Assembly (NCBI GenBank): GCA_943737045.1
Contig: CALSFV010000360.1
Span: forward strand, 1-64,000
DNA from: Parapristionchus giblindavisi
Lineage: Eukaryota; Nematoda; Chromadorea; Rhabditida; Diplogasteridae
DNA: 64,000 nt
Direction of reading: 5' to 3'
Numbering within the stretch: position 1 is the first letter of the stretch; each line of letters begins with the position of its first letter. The notes under the pieces were generated by a model, which made no database searches, was not told the origin of the DNA, and worked only from the letters and a program-made list of their open reading frames with translations. Made by a program: the position numbers and the translations under genes. This document shows, in pieces, positions 35,335 through 47,092 of the stretch.

Positions 35335-36345
35335 GGGTGCGTGAAAAGGGGTTGGACTCGATTGCATCCGGTTGTCCACTCATACGTGGGCACCACTGCC
35401 GCTAGCGGCAATACACCCCTGATTTTTGGCACCCGACCCCCGATTTTCCAAAAAAATCTCAAAATGACGTATAAATTCTCCATTTTTTGCTTCCGACCCC
35501 CCGGTTTTCATTTCCAGCGGCAATGCCTGCCCACGTATGTGTCCACTCACAGCTAATCGATATTTCCCAACACTGATCAATCTACGCATAATGCGATCAC
35601 CCTTTCCTTCTTGACCGGTGTCGCATTTACGAACATTTCACTGCTTCCTTTGTTGGTAAAAAGTTCTTCAACCTCGATTGTGAGATCAATTCTCTGAACA
35701 ACACAATCATCACTCACGATGACAAGGAATCCACCAAACTGGGTGGCATCACCGGTCAACCTCGCATCCTGCCTATGGGAAGGTGTTTGCGGGTTTCATC
35801 TCCAATGGTCGGATACCTCTAGTTTTTGTGAGCCCAGGGGGAGATGAACCAGAACTACTAAATCAATTACATCCTGAAAGCCACAATCTTCCCCTGGATC
35901 AACTCTCACTTCTGTCGGAGCTTTTGGACTCAGCAGCAGGGCGGAGGAAACAGCCAAAGCCAAGACCAAGGGGTTTGGTGAGAACATTCCCGACAACATC
36001 ACTCCCAAGGAATGACCCTATCTCACCTGACTTGAATCCCCTGAACCTCAGTGCCGGGGGTTCTGGAGAGCAAGATCTCTACTACCAAGTACTGGACTCT
36101 GGCAAGCCTGAAGTCGGCTCCCCTCCGAGCATGGAGCAAACTCAACGACAACTACCTCCGTAAAACGCCTTCGAGAAGTTCCTACGGGCTTGTATTAACG
36201 CGAAAAGGGGGCATATCGAAATCCAATGACATACTTTTGTTACTAATGAATTGAATAAATAATGGTATGAGACTGGTTGCTCAACTCGCGTTCTAAGGGG
36301 AGATACAGATAACAGTTCGAGTCCAAGTAATTATCACGCACCCTG
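35333..36345 (+). mobile_element. Second mariner-like element, dead and internally interrupted
   Basis: Ends CAGGGTGCGTGA / TCACGCACCCTG. Transposase remnants: VFAGFISNGRIPLVFVSPGG (about 35785-35844), equivalent to the second catalytic strand, and ISPDLNPLN (36030-36056) of the mariner signature, in the same frame but without intact flanks. A small inverted element (CATACGTGGGCA...TGCCCACGTATG, about 35380-35540) lies in its 5' part. Confidence 0.75.
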
Positions 36346-36367
36346 TATGGTAGAACTAACGCTAAGA

Positions 36368-36890
36368 TTTCGAAAGTCACGCACGCTGACGCGTACGTAG
36401 ATAAGATGAACTATCAGAATCATGAATTGTAAAACGTTAAATGAAACGCGACAGCACAATTCATAATTGGACGAAATTTTTAGGAAAAGATTTCGAAAGT
36501 GAAACACGCTGACGCATACGCAACGCAGTGAGTGGTTAGTTAGGCCAAATTAATGAACTCGCTTTCGCTTTTAGCTAATTTGGAAGCCTTAACGATGTAA
36601 GCGTGGTTGGAGGTTGTTCGCATCGTGTTCTCCTTATGCCGTTTGGTAAACCTATGCAGAAAAACACAAGCATAAAGCTATAATCTCGGAAAAAAGGACA
36701 TTTGAACGTTTGTAACTTCAATCGATATTTAAATGAGTTGTAGGATTTTTTCAAAAAGTTGTCCGATAGTTTACCTAATTCGCCTATGCTGAAGCTAATG
36801 CCGAAAACCGCATGGCTCTATCTTCAGCGGTAGCTGAGGACTGAGCTGCCCCAAAAAAGGCTTATGAACTTCTATCTATATGGGAAATTG
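36368..36890 (+). repeat. Dispersed 0.5-kb repeat, copy 1
   Basis: Begins TTTCGAAAGTCACGCACGCTGACGC, contains GGTTGTTCGCATCGTGTTCT, AAACACAAGCATAAAGCTAT and TCAATCGATATTTAAATGAG, and ends near CTTCTATCTATATGGGA. Further copies at 37368-37912 and 38035-38413. No reading frame is conserved between copies. Confidence 0.8.
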
Positions 36891-37063
36891 CTAAGATTAT
36901 GCTAAGAATACCTTAACTAAATGAATAGTAACTGTATCGATAGAATTGTATAAGTAGATCAATATAGTGTCACGAGAACTAACGCTAACACTACCTTAAC
37001 TAAACGAACTTTGCTAAGTGTGAGTGGTAACTGAATTGATAGAATCTTTAAGTAGATAAATAT

Positions 37064-37318
37064 ACTCAGGTGTTTGAATCCTTGCATGATCCAAGTAAAA
37101 TTCGTGCAATTAATGGCATGATCATGCATGGATTATCCGAGATCATGCATGGATTCTGTCATTCCATGCATGATCACGGAAAATTCGTGCATGAACACGG
37201 AAGATCCATGCATGATCACGAACCACGGATATTCCATGCATGATCATGCATGGAATGTCGAATCATGCATGATTATACTTCTATTCGTGATCATGCAAGT
37301 ATTTAAACACCAGAGTAG
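37064..37318. mobile_element. Palindromic ATGCATGATC MITE, copy 3
   Basis: CTCAGGTGTTTGAATCCTTG ... TATTTAAACACCAGAG inserted at AATATA|TAGTATC in a 98-bp repeat unit, implying a TA-type duplication. Same family as 9396-9916 and 33663-33784. Confidence 0.8.
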
Positions 37319-37367
37319 TATCACGTATCAGTAGTAGTATCAGAGTAGTATCACTGGAACTAAAGCT

Positions 37368-38413
37368 AAGATTTCGAAAGTCACGCACGCTGACGCATAC
37401 ATAGATAAGATGAACTATCAGAATTAATGAATCGTAAAACGTTAAATGAAACGCGAAAGCATAATTCATAAAGCTACGAAATGTTTAGTGAAAGATTTCG
37501 AAAGCGACGCTGACCCATACGCAACGCGTGGTGCAGTGAGTGGTTCGTTAGGTCATGAGTGGTTCGTTAGGTCAAATGAATGAACACGCTTTCGTTTGTG
37601 CCTAATTTGCACGTCTTAACGATGTGAGCGAGGTCGGAGGTTGTTCGTATCGTGTTCTCCGTATGTCATTTGGTAAACCTACGCAGAAAAACACAAGCAT
37701 AAAGCTATAATCTCGGAAATAAGGGCATTTGACCGTTTAACACTTCAATCGATATTTAAATGAGTTTTAGGCATTTTTTCAAAAAGTTGTCCGAAAGTTT
37801 ACCTAATTCGCCTATGCTGAATCTAATTCCGCAAACCGCATGGCTCTAACTTCAACGGTGTTCGTGAAAACGTGACGTGAATAAAAACGCTATTTAACTT
37901 CTATACATATGGGATAATACTATATTATAGTAATGGCCCCCATCCAGGGATAGCCTGAAGGTATAGTGATGATATGAATAGTATGAATGAAGAAATGAAA
38001 TAAGAATTTAGCACTAAACCCCACGATTGAATTGGCTTTCTTTGGAATGAAGCGAGCACACGCGACGCGTGTGCGACGCGTCGCGTGTAAAATGTTTAAG
38101 TGTAAAATTAAGGCGTAAATCGATGAAATTGCGATCGGAGGTTGTTCGCATCGTGTTCCCCGTATGCTAATTGGTAAACGTACGCAGAAAAACACAAGCA
38201 TAAAGCTATAATCTCGGAATAAAGCATGTTTAACGTTTTTAACTTCAATCGATAATTAAATGAGTTTTAGGCATTTTTTCAAAAAGTTGTCCGAAAGTTT
38301 TCTTAATTCGCCGATGCTGAATCTAATGGCGCAAACCGCAAGTCGCTAGCTTCAACGGTGTTCGTGAAAACGTGACGCAAAAAAAACGCACTTAATCTTC
38401 TATACATATGGGA
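37368..38413 (+). repeat. Dispersed 0.5-kb repeat, copies 2 and 3
   Basis: Two further direct copies of the 36368-36890 repeat (37368-37912 and about 38035-38413). They share ATTTTTTCAAAAAGTTGTCC, GAAAGTTTnCnTAATTCGCC and the CTTCTATACATATGGGA end. Copy 3 has a different 5' part with a GC-rich inverted motif (CACGCGACGCG...CGCGTCGCGTG). Confidence 0.75.
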
Positions 38414-38469
38414 CTCTTTATCACTATGGGTTCATGGGACATCGCATGCCCACTATTTTATCCCCTCAG

Positions 38470-39360
38470 GGGGGATGAGAGGGAGAGGGAGAGAGGAAGA
38501 GAGGAAGAGAGGGAGAGAGGTAGAGAGGAGGAGAGGGAGAGAGGGAGAGAGGGACAGAAATCTCGTGAAACTCTCTGAAGGCATGATGTGTGAAGATTGA
38601 AGTTTTGATAGGACAAGAATAGAAGGGGAAATAAGAGAGGTGATGATTATGAAGAATACTATTGTTACTACTTTGAATGATTATTTTAAATGATAATCCA
38701 ATCTGATTTCAGATTCTTATGAACGGAATAGATTGTGGAAGAAAGAAGAACATAAGAGATTGAAAGGATTATGAAGAGATTCTTTATGTGAATGAATGAA
38801 GAATATGGAGAGACATATGGATGATATGGTGGAAGATGAGAATGAGACCAAAGATGGAATGGAGGAAGAGGGAGAGAAAGGGAGAGGGAGAGAAAGGGAG
38901 AGGTAGAGAGGGGGAGAGGGGGAGAGGGGGAGAGGGAGAGAGGGAGAGAGCGAGAGAGGGGGAGAGGGGGAGAGGGAGAGAGGGAGAGAGGGAGAGAGGG
39001 AGAGAGGGAGAGAGGGAGAGAGGGAGATAGGGAGAGAGGGAGATAGGGAGAGAGGGGGAGAGGGAGAGAGGGAGAGAGGGAGAGAGGGGGAGAGGGAGAG
39101 AGGGAGAGAGGGGGAGAGGGAGAGAGGGAGAGAGGGGGAGAGGGAGAGAGGGAGAGAGGGAGAGAGGGAGAGAGGGAGAGAGAGAGGGAGAGGGAGAGAG
39201 GGAGAGGGAGAGAGGGAGAGAGGAAGAGGTAGAGAGGAAGAGGGAGAGAGGAAGAGGGAGAGAGGAAGAGGGAGAGAGGAAGAGGGAGAGAGGAAGATGT
39301 AGAGGGAGAGAGGGAGAGGTAGAGGGAGAGAGGGAGAGAGGGAGAGGTAGAAGCATGGGT
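38470..39360 (-). repeat. (CCCTCT)n-type arrays on the minus strand, two blocks
   Basis: Purine-only AGAGGG/GGAGAGA variants at about 38473-38562 and 38870-39350 with irregular register (GGGGAGA, GGTAGAG, GGAAGAG). The intervening 38560-38870 is unique AT-rich sequence. Long Ser-Pro-Leu frames on the minus strand are repeat artefacts. Confidence 0.9.
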
Positions 39361-39699
39361 AAAGATGGATGGCACAATGGTACCGTACCCCTTACAATTA
39401 GTTAGATCTTTTACAATTGGAGTAAACATTAATGAATGAGAAGAATCAAAGAATTGTAAACGAGATCAATAAAGATTAAATTGAAAGAGGAATACGAAAG
39501 ATATGAATATTAAGTCTACAAATAAAACAACATTTTTGAAAATGGAAAAAAAGTATGGAAATAGACATTGCAATAGTTATTTGATGCCTTCGTATATCTC
39601 ATGAATCTCCTTAGAACAACAGAAAGAAGTGAAGAATAAAACAAACGATAGAAGAATACCTCTTGGATCTCTATAACTCTCTACCTCTTGAACCCCAAA

Positions 39700-39895
39700 A
39701 CCTCTCTCCCTCTCCCTCTCCCTCTCCCTCTCCCTCTCCCTCTCCCTCTCCCTCTCCCTCTCCCTCTCCCTCTCCCTCTCCCTCTCCCTCTCCCTCTCCC
39801 TCTCCCTCTCCCTCTCCCTCTCCCTCTCCCTCTCCCTCTCCCTCTCCCTCTCCCTCTCCCTCTCCCTCTTCCTCTCCCTCTTGGACATCTCTACA
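39700..39895 (+). repeat. (CTCCCT)n array, about 190 bp
   Basis: Almost pure hexamer run, pyrimidine-only on this strand, ending shortly before the copied glutaminase segment. Confidence 0.95.
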
Positions 39896-39943
39896 AACTT
39901 CTATCTCTCTGCATATCTTCTTGATATATGAAAGAAGGTCATA

Positions 39944-41897
39944 CAATACAGTTATGCATGACAAAGGTGAAAAAATTAATCGGGAACGCTCCACAGCAGA
40001 ATTGGTATACTGTAGCATACTGTAGAATCTTACTGTAAAACTGCTGCCATCGAGCTTTTTTCGTCTAATAATGGTTATATATAGCATTACCTGACTTCCT
40101 ATAGCGAATTTGCACTGTTTGGATCTTGGCAAAGATCAGGCTGCAAAAGTGGTATACTGTAGAAAATCCTACCGTATACCAGTTTCACAAAACAGCGTTC
40201 ACATTGATTTATTTCAAAATTATTCTTCACAGGTAAATTAGGCAAGCTCAGAGATGCGCAAATACCCTATTATCTAATAAAAAAAACTAGCAACCCCATT
40301 TAGATATCATGATTCAAAATTTTCAAAATCTTGTGAACTTTTATCAAAATTTTTCAAAATTTTTGACAAATGTTTCACTTTTTTTCGTTTTGACGGTATG
40401 CTTTTATTGATTGATCAAGGAGATTACTGTAGATATATTACTTACTGTAGCCTACTGATAGATTACTGTATACTTTTATTGATTGATTACGAATTGCTTT
40501 ATTGCTTCTTTTTTTACACTCTATCGTTTGTTGTATTCTCAGCAACACGAATGATAGCAAACTCATATTTTACTTTTTTGTTTATTCTACTTTTTTGATA
40601 TTCTTTAGAGACCATGATAGTCTTGACTTATTAGATGATAACTTGCATGTATCTCTTTATCATTCTTCATTATACCTAATCTATACTTTAAGGGTCTTCG
40701 TGAAGAACTCGATCTTTACTTTCAATTGTGTTCATTAGAAACCAATTGTGAGACTGCTTCTGTTATGGCTGCAACTCTAGCTAATGGAGGTACTGTAATC
40801 GTTGATTTATTGATTGATTGAATGTATTCTCATAGTATTTCAGGAGAATCAACAGATACAGCTTTAAGGAGAAGATGAAGGGCAATTTGAGACTTAGTGA
40901 TACGATCATCTTGCCCTGCCCTTCATCTTCTCCTTAAAGCTGTATCTGTTGATTCTCCTGAAATACTAGTTAAATGCTATACCACATATGTTTTGCCTCA
41001 TCTCTCTTTTGCTTCCTCTTTTTGGTATCCTCTCACTTCTAAAGATAGTAAACGACTTGAAAAGGTCCAACGTCTCTTTACAAGAATTGTCTTCTCCCGT
41101 TGCTTCCACGTCTCTCCTCTCTCTATGCCTTCCTATTCTAATCGTCTTAAGACACTCTCTATGAAGCAATTAAATGAGCAAAGAGTAATCAGTGATCTTC
41201 TCCTAGCGAGAAAGATACTGTATGGAGAGTCGATCATTCCGATCGATACATTCTTTAAGTTTCAGCCGACCCGACCCCGTAGCTCCTCTTATGGCCTCGC
41301 CTTAGAATTCACTCGAAACAACATTAGATATAACTCTTTCCCCCTAAGAGTTATTAGATGGCTGAATAGATTACCACCTAGCATATTATCAGCCGAATCA
41401 CATTCACAGTTCAAATCATTATTAATCAATAGTGAATACCCTACTCTTTTTGCATCCTAGTCATTCAAGCTCTTTTTCTCTCGTTCAGACCAAGTAGCAC
41501 CTACCATTTCCCCTATTGTATCTCTCATTTGTAAGTCCATCTTAGAGATTCTCACGTGTCAAGTTTCAATATCGGCCTCCTCCACCGATTATTCTATGCA
41601 CTACTCAATCAGTTGCTGTCGCTCGTTGATCCATACAAGTCCTGCTCGGTCTCATCCAACCAAGCAATATATCGACGTCTGATACGTGAGAGGGATGGTC
41701 CCAACAAAGAGAGATTCCCCCCCCCCCCCCTTCCACCCCCATTCTATCACTTTCTTCTATGATACCCAATTTCTACCCTTCGTACCCTCTTCAAGTTCAA
41801 TCCCTATCGAGAGTATTTCTGTGATTAATTTATTTATTTTTGCTTCACCCACATGTATTGTTTCATGCTGAGCATGTCGATAAAATATATATATATA
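39944..41897 (+). pseudogene. Copied piece of the glutaminase gene with LINE fragment
   Basis: Nearly identical to 58272-60220 at a constant offset of 18328 bases up to a poly-C run. Differences I can see are one base (TCCTATTCT versus TCCTATACT, 41134 / 59462), the poly-C length near 41710, and the length of the terminal (AT)n. In order it contains the 3' part of a MITE, glutaminase intron, one complete glutaminase exon (about 40688-40788, [20 protein letters not shown]), further intron, and the 3' end of a LINE. No other glutaminase exons flank it, so it cannot make enzyme. The intact gene at 51.4-62.6 kb is the source. Confidence 0.9.
40847..41897 (+). mobile_element. 5'-truncated non-LTR retrotransposon (LINE), copied version
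   Basis: Open frame 40897-41460 (187 residues) matches the thumb/C-terminal region of CR1/jockey-type reverse transcriptases: [20 protein letters not shown] and [18 protein letters not shown]. It is followed by a short 3' UTR and an (AT)n tail. Its 5' edge is an inverted copy of itself (about 54 bp, see findings). The catalytic core is absent, so it is not autonomous. Confidence 0.8.
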
Positions 41898-42054
41898 TAT
41901 TCAATTGTAAAAGTGAAGAAGATTTCAATGAAGAAGAAGGCACATTTACATATGTTTCAAGCTTTATCTAAAGAATAAGAAGAAGAATAGAAGAGGAGAT
42001 TGAATCTATTGCCGAGGTTCAGAGGACATCATGAATACTCAGAATAGAAGAGAA

Positions 42055-42215
42055 AGAGAGGGAGAAGGGGGAGAGGTAGGAGGGTGGAGAGGGAGAGGGA
42101 GAGAGAGAGGGAGAGAGAGAGGGAGAGGGAGAGGGGAGAGAGGGGGAGAGGTAGAGAGGGAGAGGAGGGTGGAGAGGGGAGAGGGAGAGAGGAAGAGAGA
42201 GATAGAGGGAGGACT
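42055..42215 (-). repeat. (CCCTCT)n-type array on the minus strand
   Basis: GAGAGGGAGAGG-type purine repeats with irregular units. Related shorter runs occur at 42753-42870 (GGTAGAGGGAGA, with an Arg-Gly-like frame that is a repeat artefact) and 43352-43405 (CTCCCTCTAGGAT). Confidence 0.85.
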
Positions 42216-42417
42216 AAGCCTCCAATATCGTCTTCTAAATGGTTATTCAGTAATGGTTTCCATTCAGTTATTCTATCTCTTCTTCTTTCCATTCTTTACG
42301 ATCTAAATATAAATTTTAATTTTTAAAAGCTATGTAAATTGTAATCATTGTACAAGATAGAATAATAGTATACAAATACTGTATTACAGGTACATTAGTC
42401 AAGTAAATGAAGAGGCT

Positions 42418-42537
42418 TAAAGGGAGCGTAACCTCACTCAATGGTCTCTTCATTGCGCACACTATTTCTCTGTTCTCTAACAACGAGAGAGCATTGCGCG
42501 TCGAAGAGACCATTGAGTGAGGTTACGCTCCCTTTAA
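42418..42537. mobile_element. Hairpin MITE with TTAAAGGGAGCG ends
   Basis: Arms TTAAAGGGAGCGTAACCTCA...GGTCTCTTC and GAAGAGACC...CGCTCCCTTTAA, about 36 bp, loop about 50 bp. TTAA is present at both ends, compatible with a TTAA target. Confidence 0.75.
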
Positions 42538-42870
42538 AATTACACCTGAGTTAATTTCTCGGGCAAAAGCCTCTCGTAGACATAGAAAGCGAGAGAGAAA
42601 GAGTCTTTAAAGTTGAATAGAATATGTAGATGATTGAATGATGGATGAATGAGAACCAAGTTCATTCCATTGAATGTGTCAATATTGATTCTATATGATT
42701 GATGTACTATCTATCCATTCATACTTGTATCTCTACCTCTACCTTTCAAGGGACAATGAGAGAGGTAGAAGGAGAGATTCTAGAGGTAGAGGGAGAGGTA
42801 GAGGGAGAGGGAGAGATCCTAGAGGGAGAGGTAGAGGGAGAGGGAGAGATCCTAGAGGGAGAGGGAGAGA

Positions 42871-44133
42871 TATAGATGTAATCATTGATGAAAGTGTCCG
42901 TAGACTTCTCCAGCTGTGATTCATGTAGAGAAAGAAGCGACAATAATGTTGAATGAGGCAGATGGTACAAGAATACAGATAGATAGATGGATATGGGAAT
43001 GAGAGAGGGAGGGGGAGAGGAAGATTGAGAGAGAGAGAGGGAGATTACTGTATATGTATATTACTGAAAGGATTGGACAATTACTGTATGAACGCTCTTT
43101 TTTTCGAATATAGAATTCAATGCATCATCTAGATGGATAAACGATATAAGAACTATCGTCGATCCTCAATGGTTGAACCACATATGGAATTACTGGACCT
43201 CAAGTCAATGTTGATATTGTTTGAAAGGAAGGGATATAGTGAAGAGTGATCAGAGATATAGTATAATGTATGAGAGAAGAAAGAATAGAATATCATCCAT
43301 TCCCTTTATTCTATTACATTACTCTATTGGTCATATACAAGAGCTTCTCCCTTTAGAATCTCTCCCTCTCCCTCTAGGATCTCTCCCTCTCCCTCTAGGA
43401 TCTCACCCTCCATTTCATCTCAGCTGGTCTATACATTCAAATGTGTGAGATTGACCATAATGAAGATTAGAAGAAGACGAACAATAGAATGGATTAATCT
43501 ATCAAATATATTCATTCTATTCGTAGGGGAAAATCATCGATGATGAAGATGAGTGTGAAGCCAGAAACCAACTAGTTCATACAATTGAAGTTCATTCATT
43601 CCTCTATATTCTAACAAAATTGAAAGGACAATAAGATCATATATTTCATAATCAGATGACATACATCGATCGAATCTCATTTGATAAATATGAACATCAA
43701 ACATTTATGAAACTAGAAATCACCTATTTCACGAATACCATCGAACTTCGTACATTATGTTTCCCCACTAATAAAATAGAACAAACAATATCCAATTACA
43801 CGTAGTTTGTTGAGAAAATCTGAGGTCGTCAGATCCATTTCTCTTCTTATTCTAACTAAATTACATTGAATGAATATAGTCTAGTCATATTCCATTCATC
43901 ATGTGAGCCAACAACATATTACACATATTGTTTAATAATAATGAACTAAATGAAAGTAAAGCAGAATGAAATGTATTAAAGATATGAATATGAGATGCAT
44001 TGAACAGAGATATTGAAAGGAATGAATGATAATGAGTATCAAATGATAAGGTACGAATATAATAGAGATAAGATAAGATAAAACAAACAATAATATACAA
44101 ATAATCAATAATCGATAGATTACGATAGATCAA
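42871..44133. other. Spacer before ORC2, no gene identified
   Basis: AT-rich with scattered GAGAGG runs. Open frames are short and lack splice-compatible partners. Confidence 0.5.
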
Positions 44134-46725
44134 TCATTCTTCATTCTCAATCGTCATATTCTCCAATGGCATATTAACATTCTTCAAGAATAAATCAATA
44201 ATCGATCGATCAGCTGATGGATAGATCTTCTCATTTCCATCATTCCCACGACGAACACGAACCTGATATCGATTGATTTATTGATTCAAATAAGAGAATA
44301 CTGTATGGTTCACCTTTTTAAACTGATTGAATTTCTTAAATTTCTTTGATTGCTAGGATATCGTTTGATCAAAAATTACTGAACTACCGTAACCTATGAT
44401 ATAATAAATCAATAAAACTAACCAATCGATGATCCGAGAACTCAACTAATTGTTGCCGAAGGGCTGCATCTGATGAAACCCAGAAGTTTTCCCTTAAATA
44501 AGGTAATCAATCAATCAATATATAAAGGTATACTGTATAATAAACACTTTCATCAATAATTATAAATGTATTGTAATTGAACACGAGACTCACTTGGACA
44601 CATTAAATAGATCCCAGAACGAAAGACTGCGTGATTCAGGCGTTTCCTATGATTATATTAGATGCCGTAGTCTACAGTAATATATCGTACCTCTGTACCG
44701 TATACAAGTGAGAAGAAAGCATGGAAGATGAAACGGGCATTCTGATTCAAAGATTGCCAAAGAACCTCAACGAAATTGTATTTACAACAAAAATAGATTT
44801 ATAAATATTTTGTAAACTTACATCGAGCGATGCAAGAGAATGATTACACGCAGATGCTGTTGATGAAAGGCCGAGAAGAGATGAGGAACCTAGAAATATT
44901 GATTATTTATCAATGAAATTATCGATTGGTTACTAAAATTATCGATTGATTACTAAAATTATGGATTGATTACTAACCAGCGAATGTTTCAACCTCAGCA
45001 GGTAACCAAGTATTCAATTGAATATGAACCCATTGGAATGGAGCTACTGATCTCTGAAGATAAGATATAAGGATAAGAGAATGATATAGACAATAGAAGG
45101 TTCAACTAGTCACATTCTCGTTTCAATCATCATCAATATAATAACTGTATTTATAGATAAGATAATGATACCTAAGGATAATAAATGATAAAAAGTGGAT
45201 TATAAGCATAGGCGGGCACACTGGAGGAAAGGCTGTTGCGACATCCATGGCAAATAGGGAAAGGGAGAAGGTAAGGTTGTGCGCAACAAAACTTCGTTTT
45301 TGCGCGCCCATCCATGATTATTAGTACATACCGAACTCCATAATAACATTCTATTGACATGTTGACACGAAGATACGAAATGGAATCGAGGAGATAAAGC
45401 AAGAATCTGTAGTACTTCCATATCTCCTGACTCTCTGAATCATAATTAATCAATACTTAATCATTAAGATGATAACTACCGTACCTGAATGGATGAGAAT
45501 CGATATTATGGAGTACAATGATGATATCCATCTCTTTATCTTTTATCTCATCTACTATTTGACGAGACCATTCAAGTACTGAACGCTTTTTCTTAAATGG
45601 AAAAGATAAGATTGCAGATATATCGATTGATAGATTGATCTACCGGGAATTTGAGATGAAGTCCATCATAGATCGTAGTGAGAACTGAACGAGGATTGCA
45701 ATCAGGACGAAATCCTTCGATCTAAAAGAGGAAACTACCATAATCTAAACAATCGTTGTGAGAGTGAACTCACTTCAATCACTGAATAATGTTCTCCCAT
45801 TTGTACAGCATATGCATGAAGAAGAGGCCGAAGTGATCCAAGGCCGTGGACCTAATCGATAAGGTATATAGGGGAAAACTACGGTAATAATGGTTTATTG
45901 AATAACGTACGAGAACGTTGAATCCAGTTGATAGATAAAGAGTCCATTTATTGAAGTTCTCTTCCGCAAGATTATTGATTATTTTGTCTTCATTCTTGCG
46001 TGACTGACAATGAATATCATATCAATCAATAAAATACAACTACCGTATACCTTCTCATAGAATATTCTTAATGCATTTAGATCACATTCAGCATATCGAT
46101 TATCACCCTTATCTTTCTTATCATCATCATCATCTTCTTCTTCATGATCTTCATCATCTTTTTCACCTCTCAAATCAATCAATAAATCTACCGTAATCCT
46201 TTAAGATACCGTACCTTTTATCCTTCTTTCCTCTTCGTCTTCTCGATTTGTTCTGTTGTCTGTTCTTTCCCTTCATGAAATAATTCTCAATAGCAGATAT
46301 TGAACTCACTTCATTTCTGAGAGATCAAAGATCAATTTCGTTAAAATCATAAATCTTACATGAGTTCATCCATAGAGTATGGATTATTCTCTTGATTATC
46401 ATTATCATCTTCTTTTATTGATTCTTCTCTTCTCTGATTCTTCATAACTACAGTAGGCATTTCATCGTCAGAATCAGGAAAAACAATATGCTTAAATAAT
46501 ATTTATTTATTTATTGATTAATTGTGAATGTATTCTACCTTGGCTACAGTACGAGTGGGTGTCTTTTTGTTCACAGCATTTGATCTCTGTAATCAATCGA
46601 TAATCATTCCCCCATCTACAGTATACACTTACAGAAGGAGTCACTCTTGATTGTTTGGGAGGGGTAGTCATAAGATCATCCTTGACGGTAATATTATCTT
46701 GTCTCTTTCTACTAGATGATCTCAT
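44134..46725 (-). CDS. orc-2: Origin recognition complex subunit 2
   Basis: Reads downward from MRSSSRKRQDNITVKDDL at 46725 to NMPLENMTIENEE-stop. The N-terminal third is polar and disordered (TPTRTVAKHIVFPDSDDE, acidic run EDHEEEDDDDDKKDKGDN). The core carries the ORC2 hallmark FNVLVHGLGSLRPLLHAYAV (FN-x-L-x-Y/H-GLGSKR-type motif), then VIEIEGFRPDCNPRSVLTTI, MDIIIVLHNIDSHPFRESGD and HFVSSCQHVNRMLLWSS, the degenerate ATPase-like fold of ORC2. The C-terminal part (QQLVEFSDHRLVRVRRGNDG) corresponds to the winged-helix region. It functions in ORC binding to replication origins. A CATAGGTGGGC-type MITE sits in one intron (45207-45317). The symbol follows nematode naming of the family. Confidence 0.88.
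45207..45317. mobile_element. CATAGG(T/C)GGGC MITE, copy 2, in ORC2 intron
   Basis: CATAGGCGGGCACACTGGAG at the left, TTTGCGCGCCCATCCATG at the right, diverged relative of 32215-32408 and 54513-54707. Confidence 0.6.
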
Positions 46726-47092
46726 CTAGGATACGGTAATCAGTCATCAAATCAATCAATAATCGATATCATGTTATCCGATTTAAGTATACGGTAATAT
46801 ATAGTGTACATGAGATAGAGGCATGAAATGAGATAGAATAAGACACTTTATCATTCAAATAATCACCATTTTCTGTATACATACAACCATACCGAAATGA
46901 GTTGTTAGCAATTCAATTAAAATAAATTATATTATATTTGAATTTGAATATATTAGGATCGAGTACAAATAGAATTCTCTTAAATCTATAGTATGATGCA
47001 AATATGAAACAATGGAATACGGCAGATATAAAGTGTGTGGTGTGGAGTGTGTGGAAGATCGCAGACAAGTGCGGACGACGAATACGAATACA

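Larger units (their letters stand above)
26940..37370 (+). repeat. Interrupted tandem repeat, about 98-bp unit
   Basis: Unit core: ATCACGGGAACTAACGCTAA, then GACTACCTTAACTAAAGAAAC, ATTGCTAAGTATGAATGGTA, ACTGAATCGATAGAATCTTT, AAGTAGATCAATATAGT. Six near-contiguous copies lie at 33139-33660 (starts about 33139, 33237, 33335, 33433, 33531, 33629). Single or partial copies occur near 26960, 29180, 29810, 31540, 33790, 35000, 36360, 36890-37060 and 37320, separated by insertions. Some copies are linked to a second block (CGACCTCTCCTCATG ... CTTCTTCAAGATGCGATAAAT) seen at 27080-27220, 29300-29435, 29920-30010 and partly 31467-31510, giving a higher-order unit. No coding capacity. Confidence 0.9.

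Noticed and set aside
38686..39429. A 247-residue Ser/Pro/Leu protein on the minus strand
   Set aside because: Composed almost wholly of the AGAGGG array; no domain and no splice partners.
40897..41460. A 187-residue intact gene duplicated at 59225-59788
   Set aside because: It is the C-terminal part of a LINE reverse transcriptase without the catalytic core; a retroelement remnant, not a host gene.
42695..42919. Arg-Gly-rich ([11 protein letters not shown]) protein resembling an RNA-binding RGG tail
   Set aside because: Derived from GGTAGAGGGAGA repeats; the opposite strand is equally open, so composition explains it.
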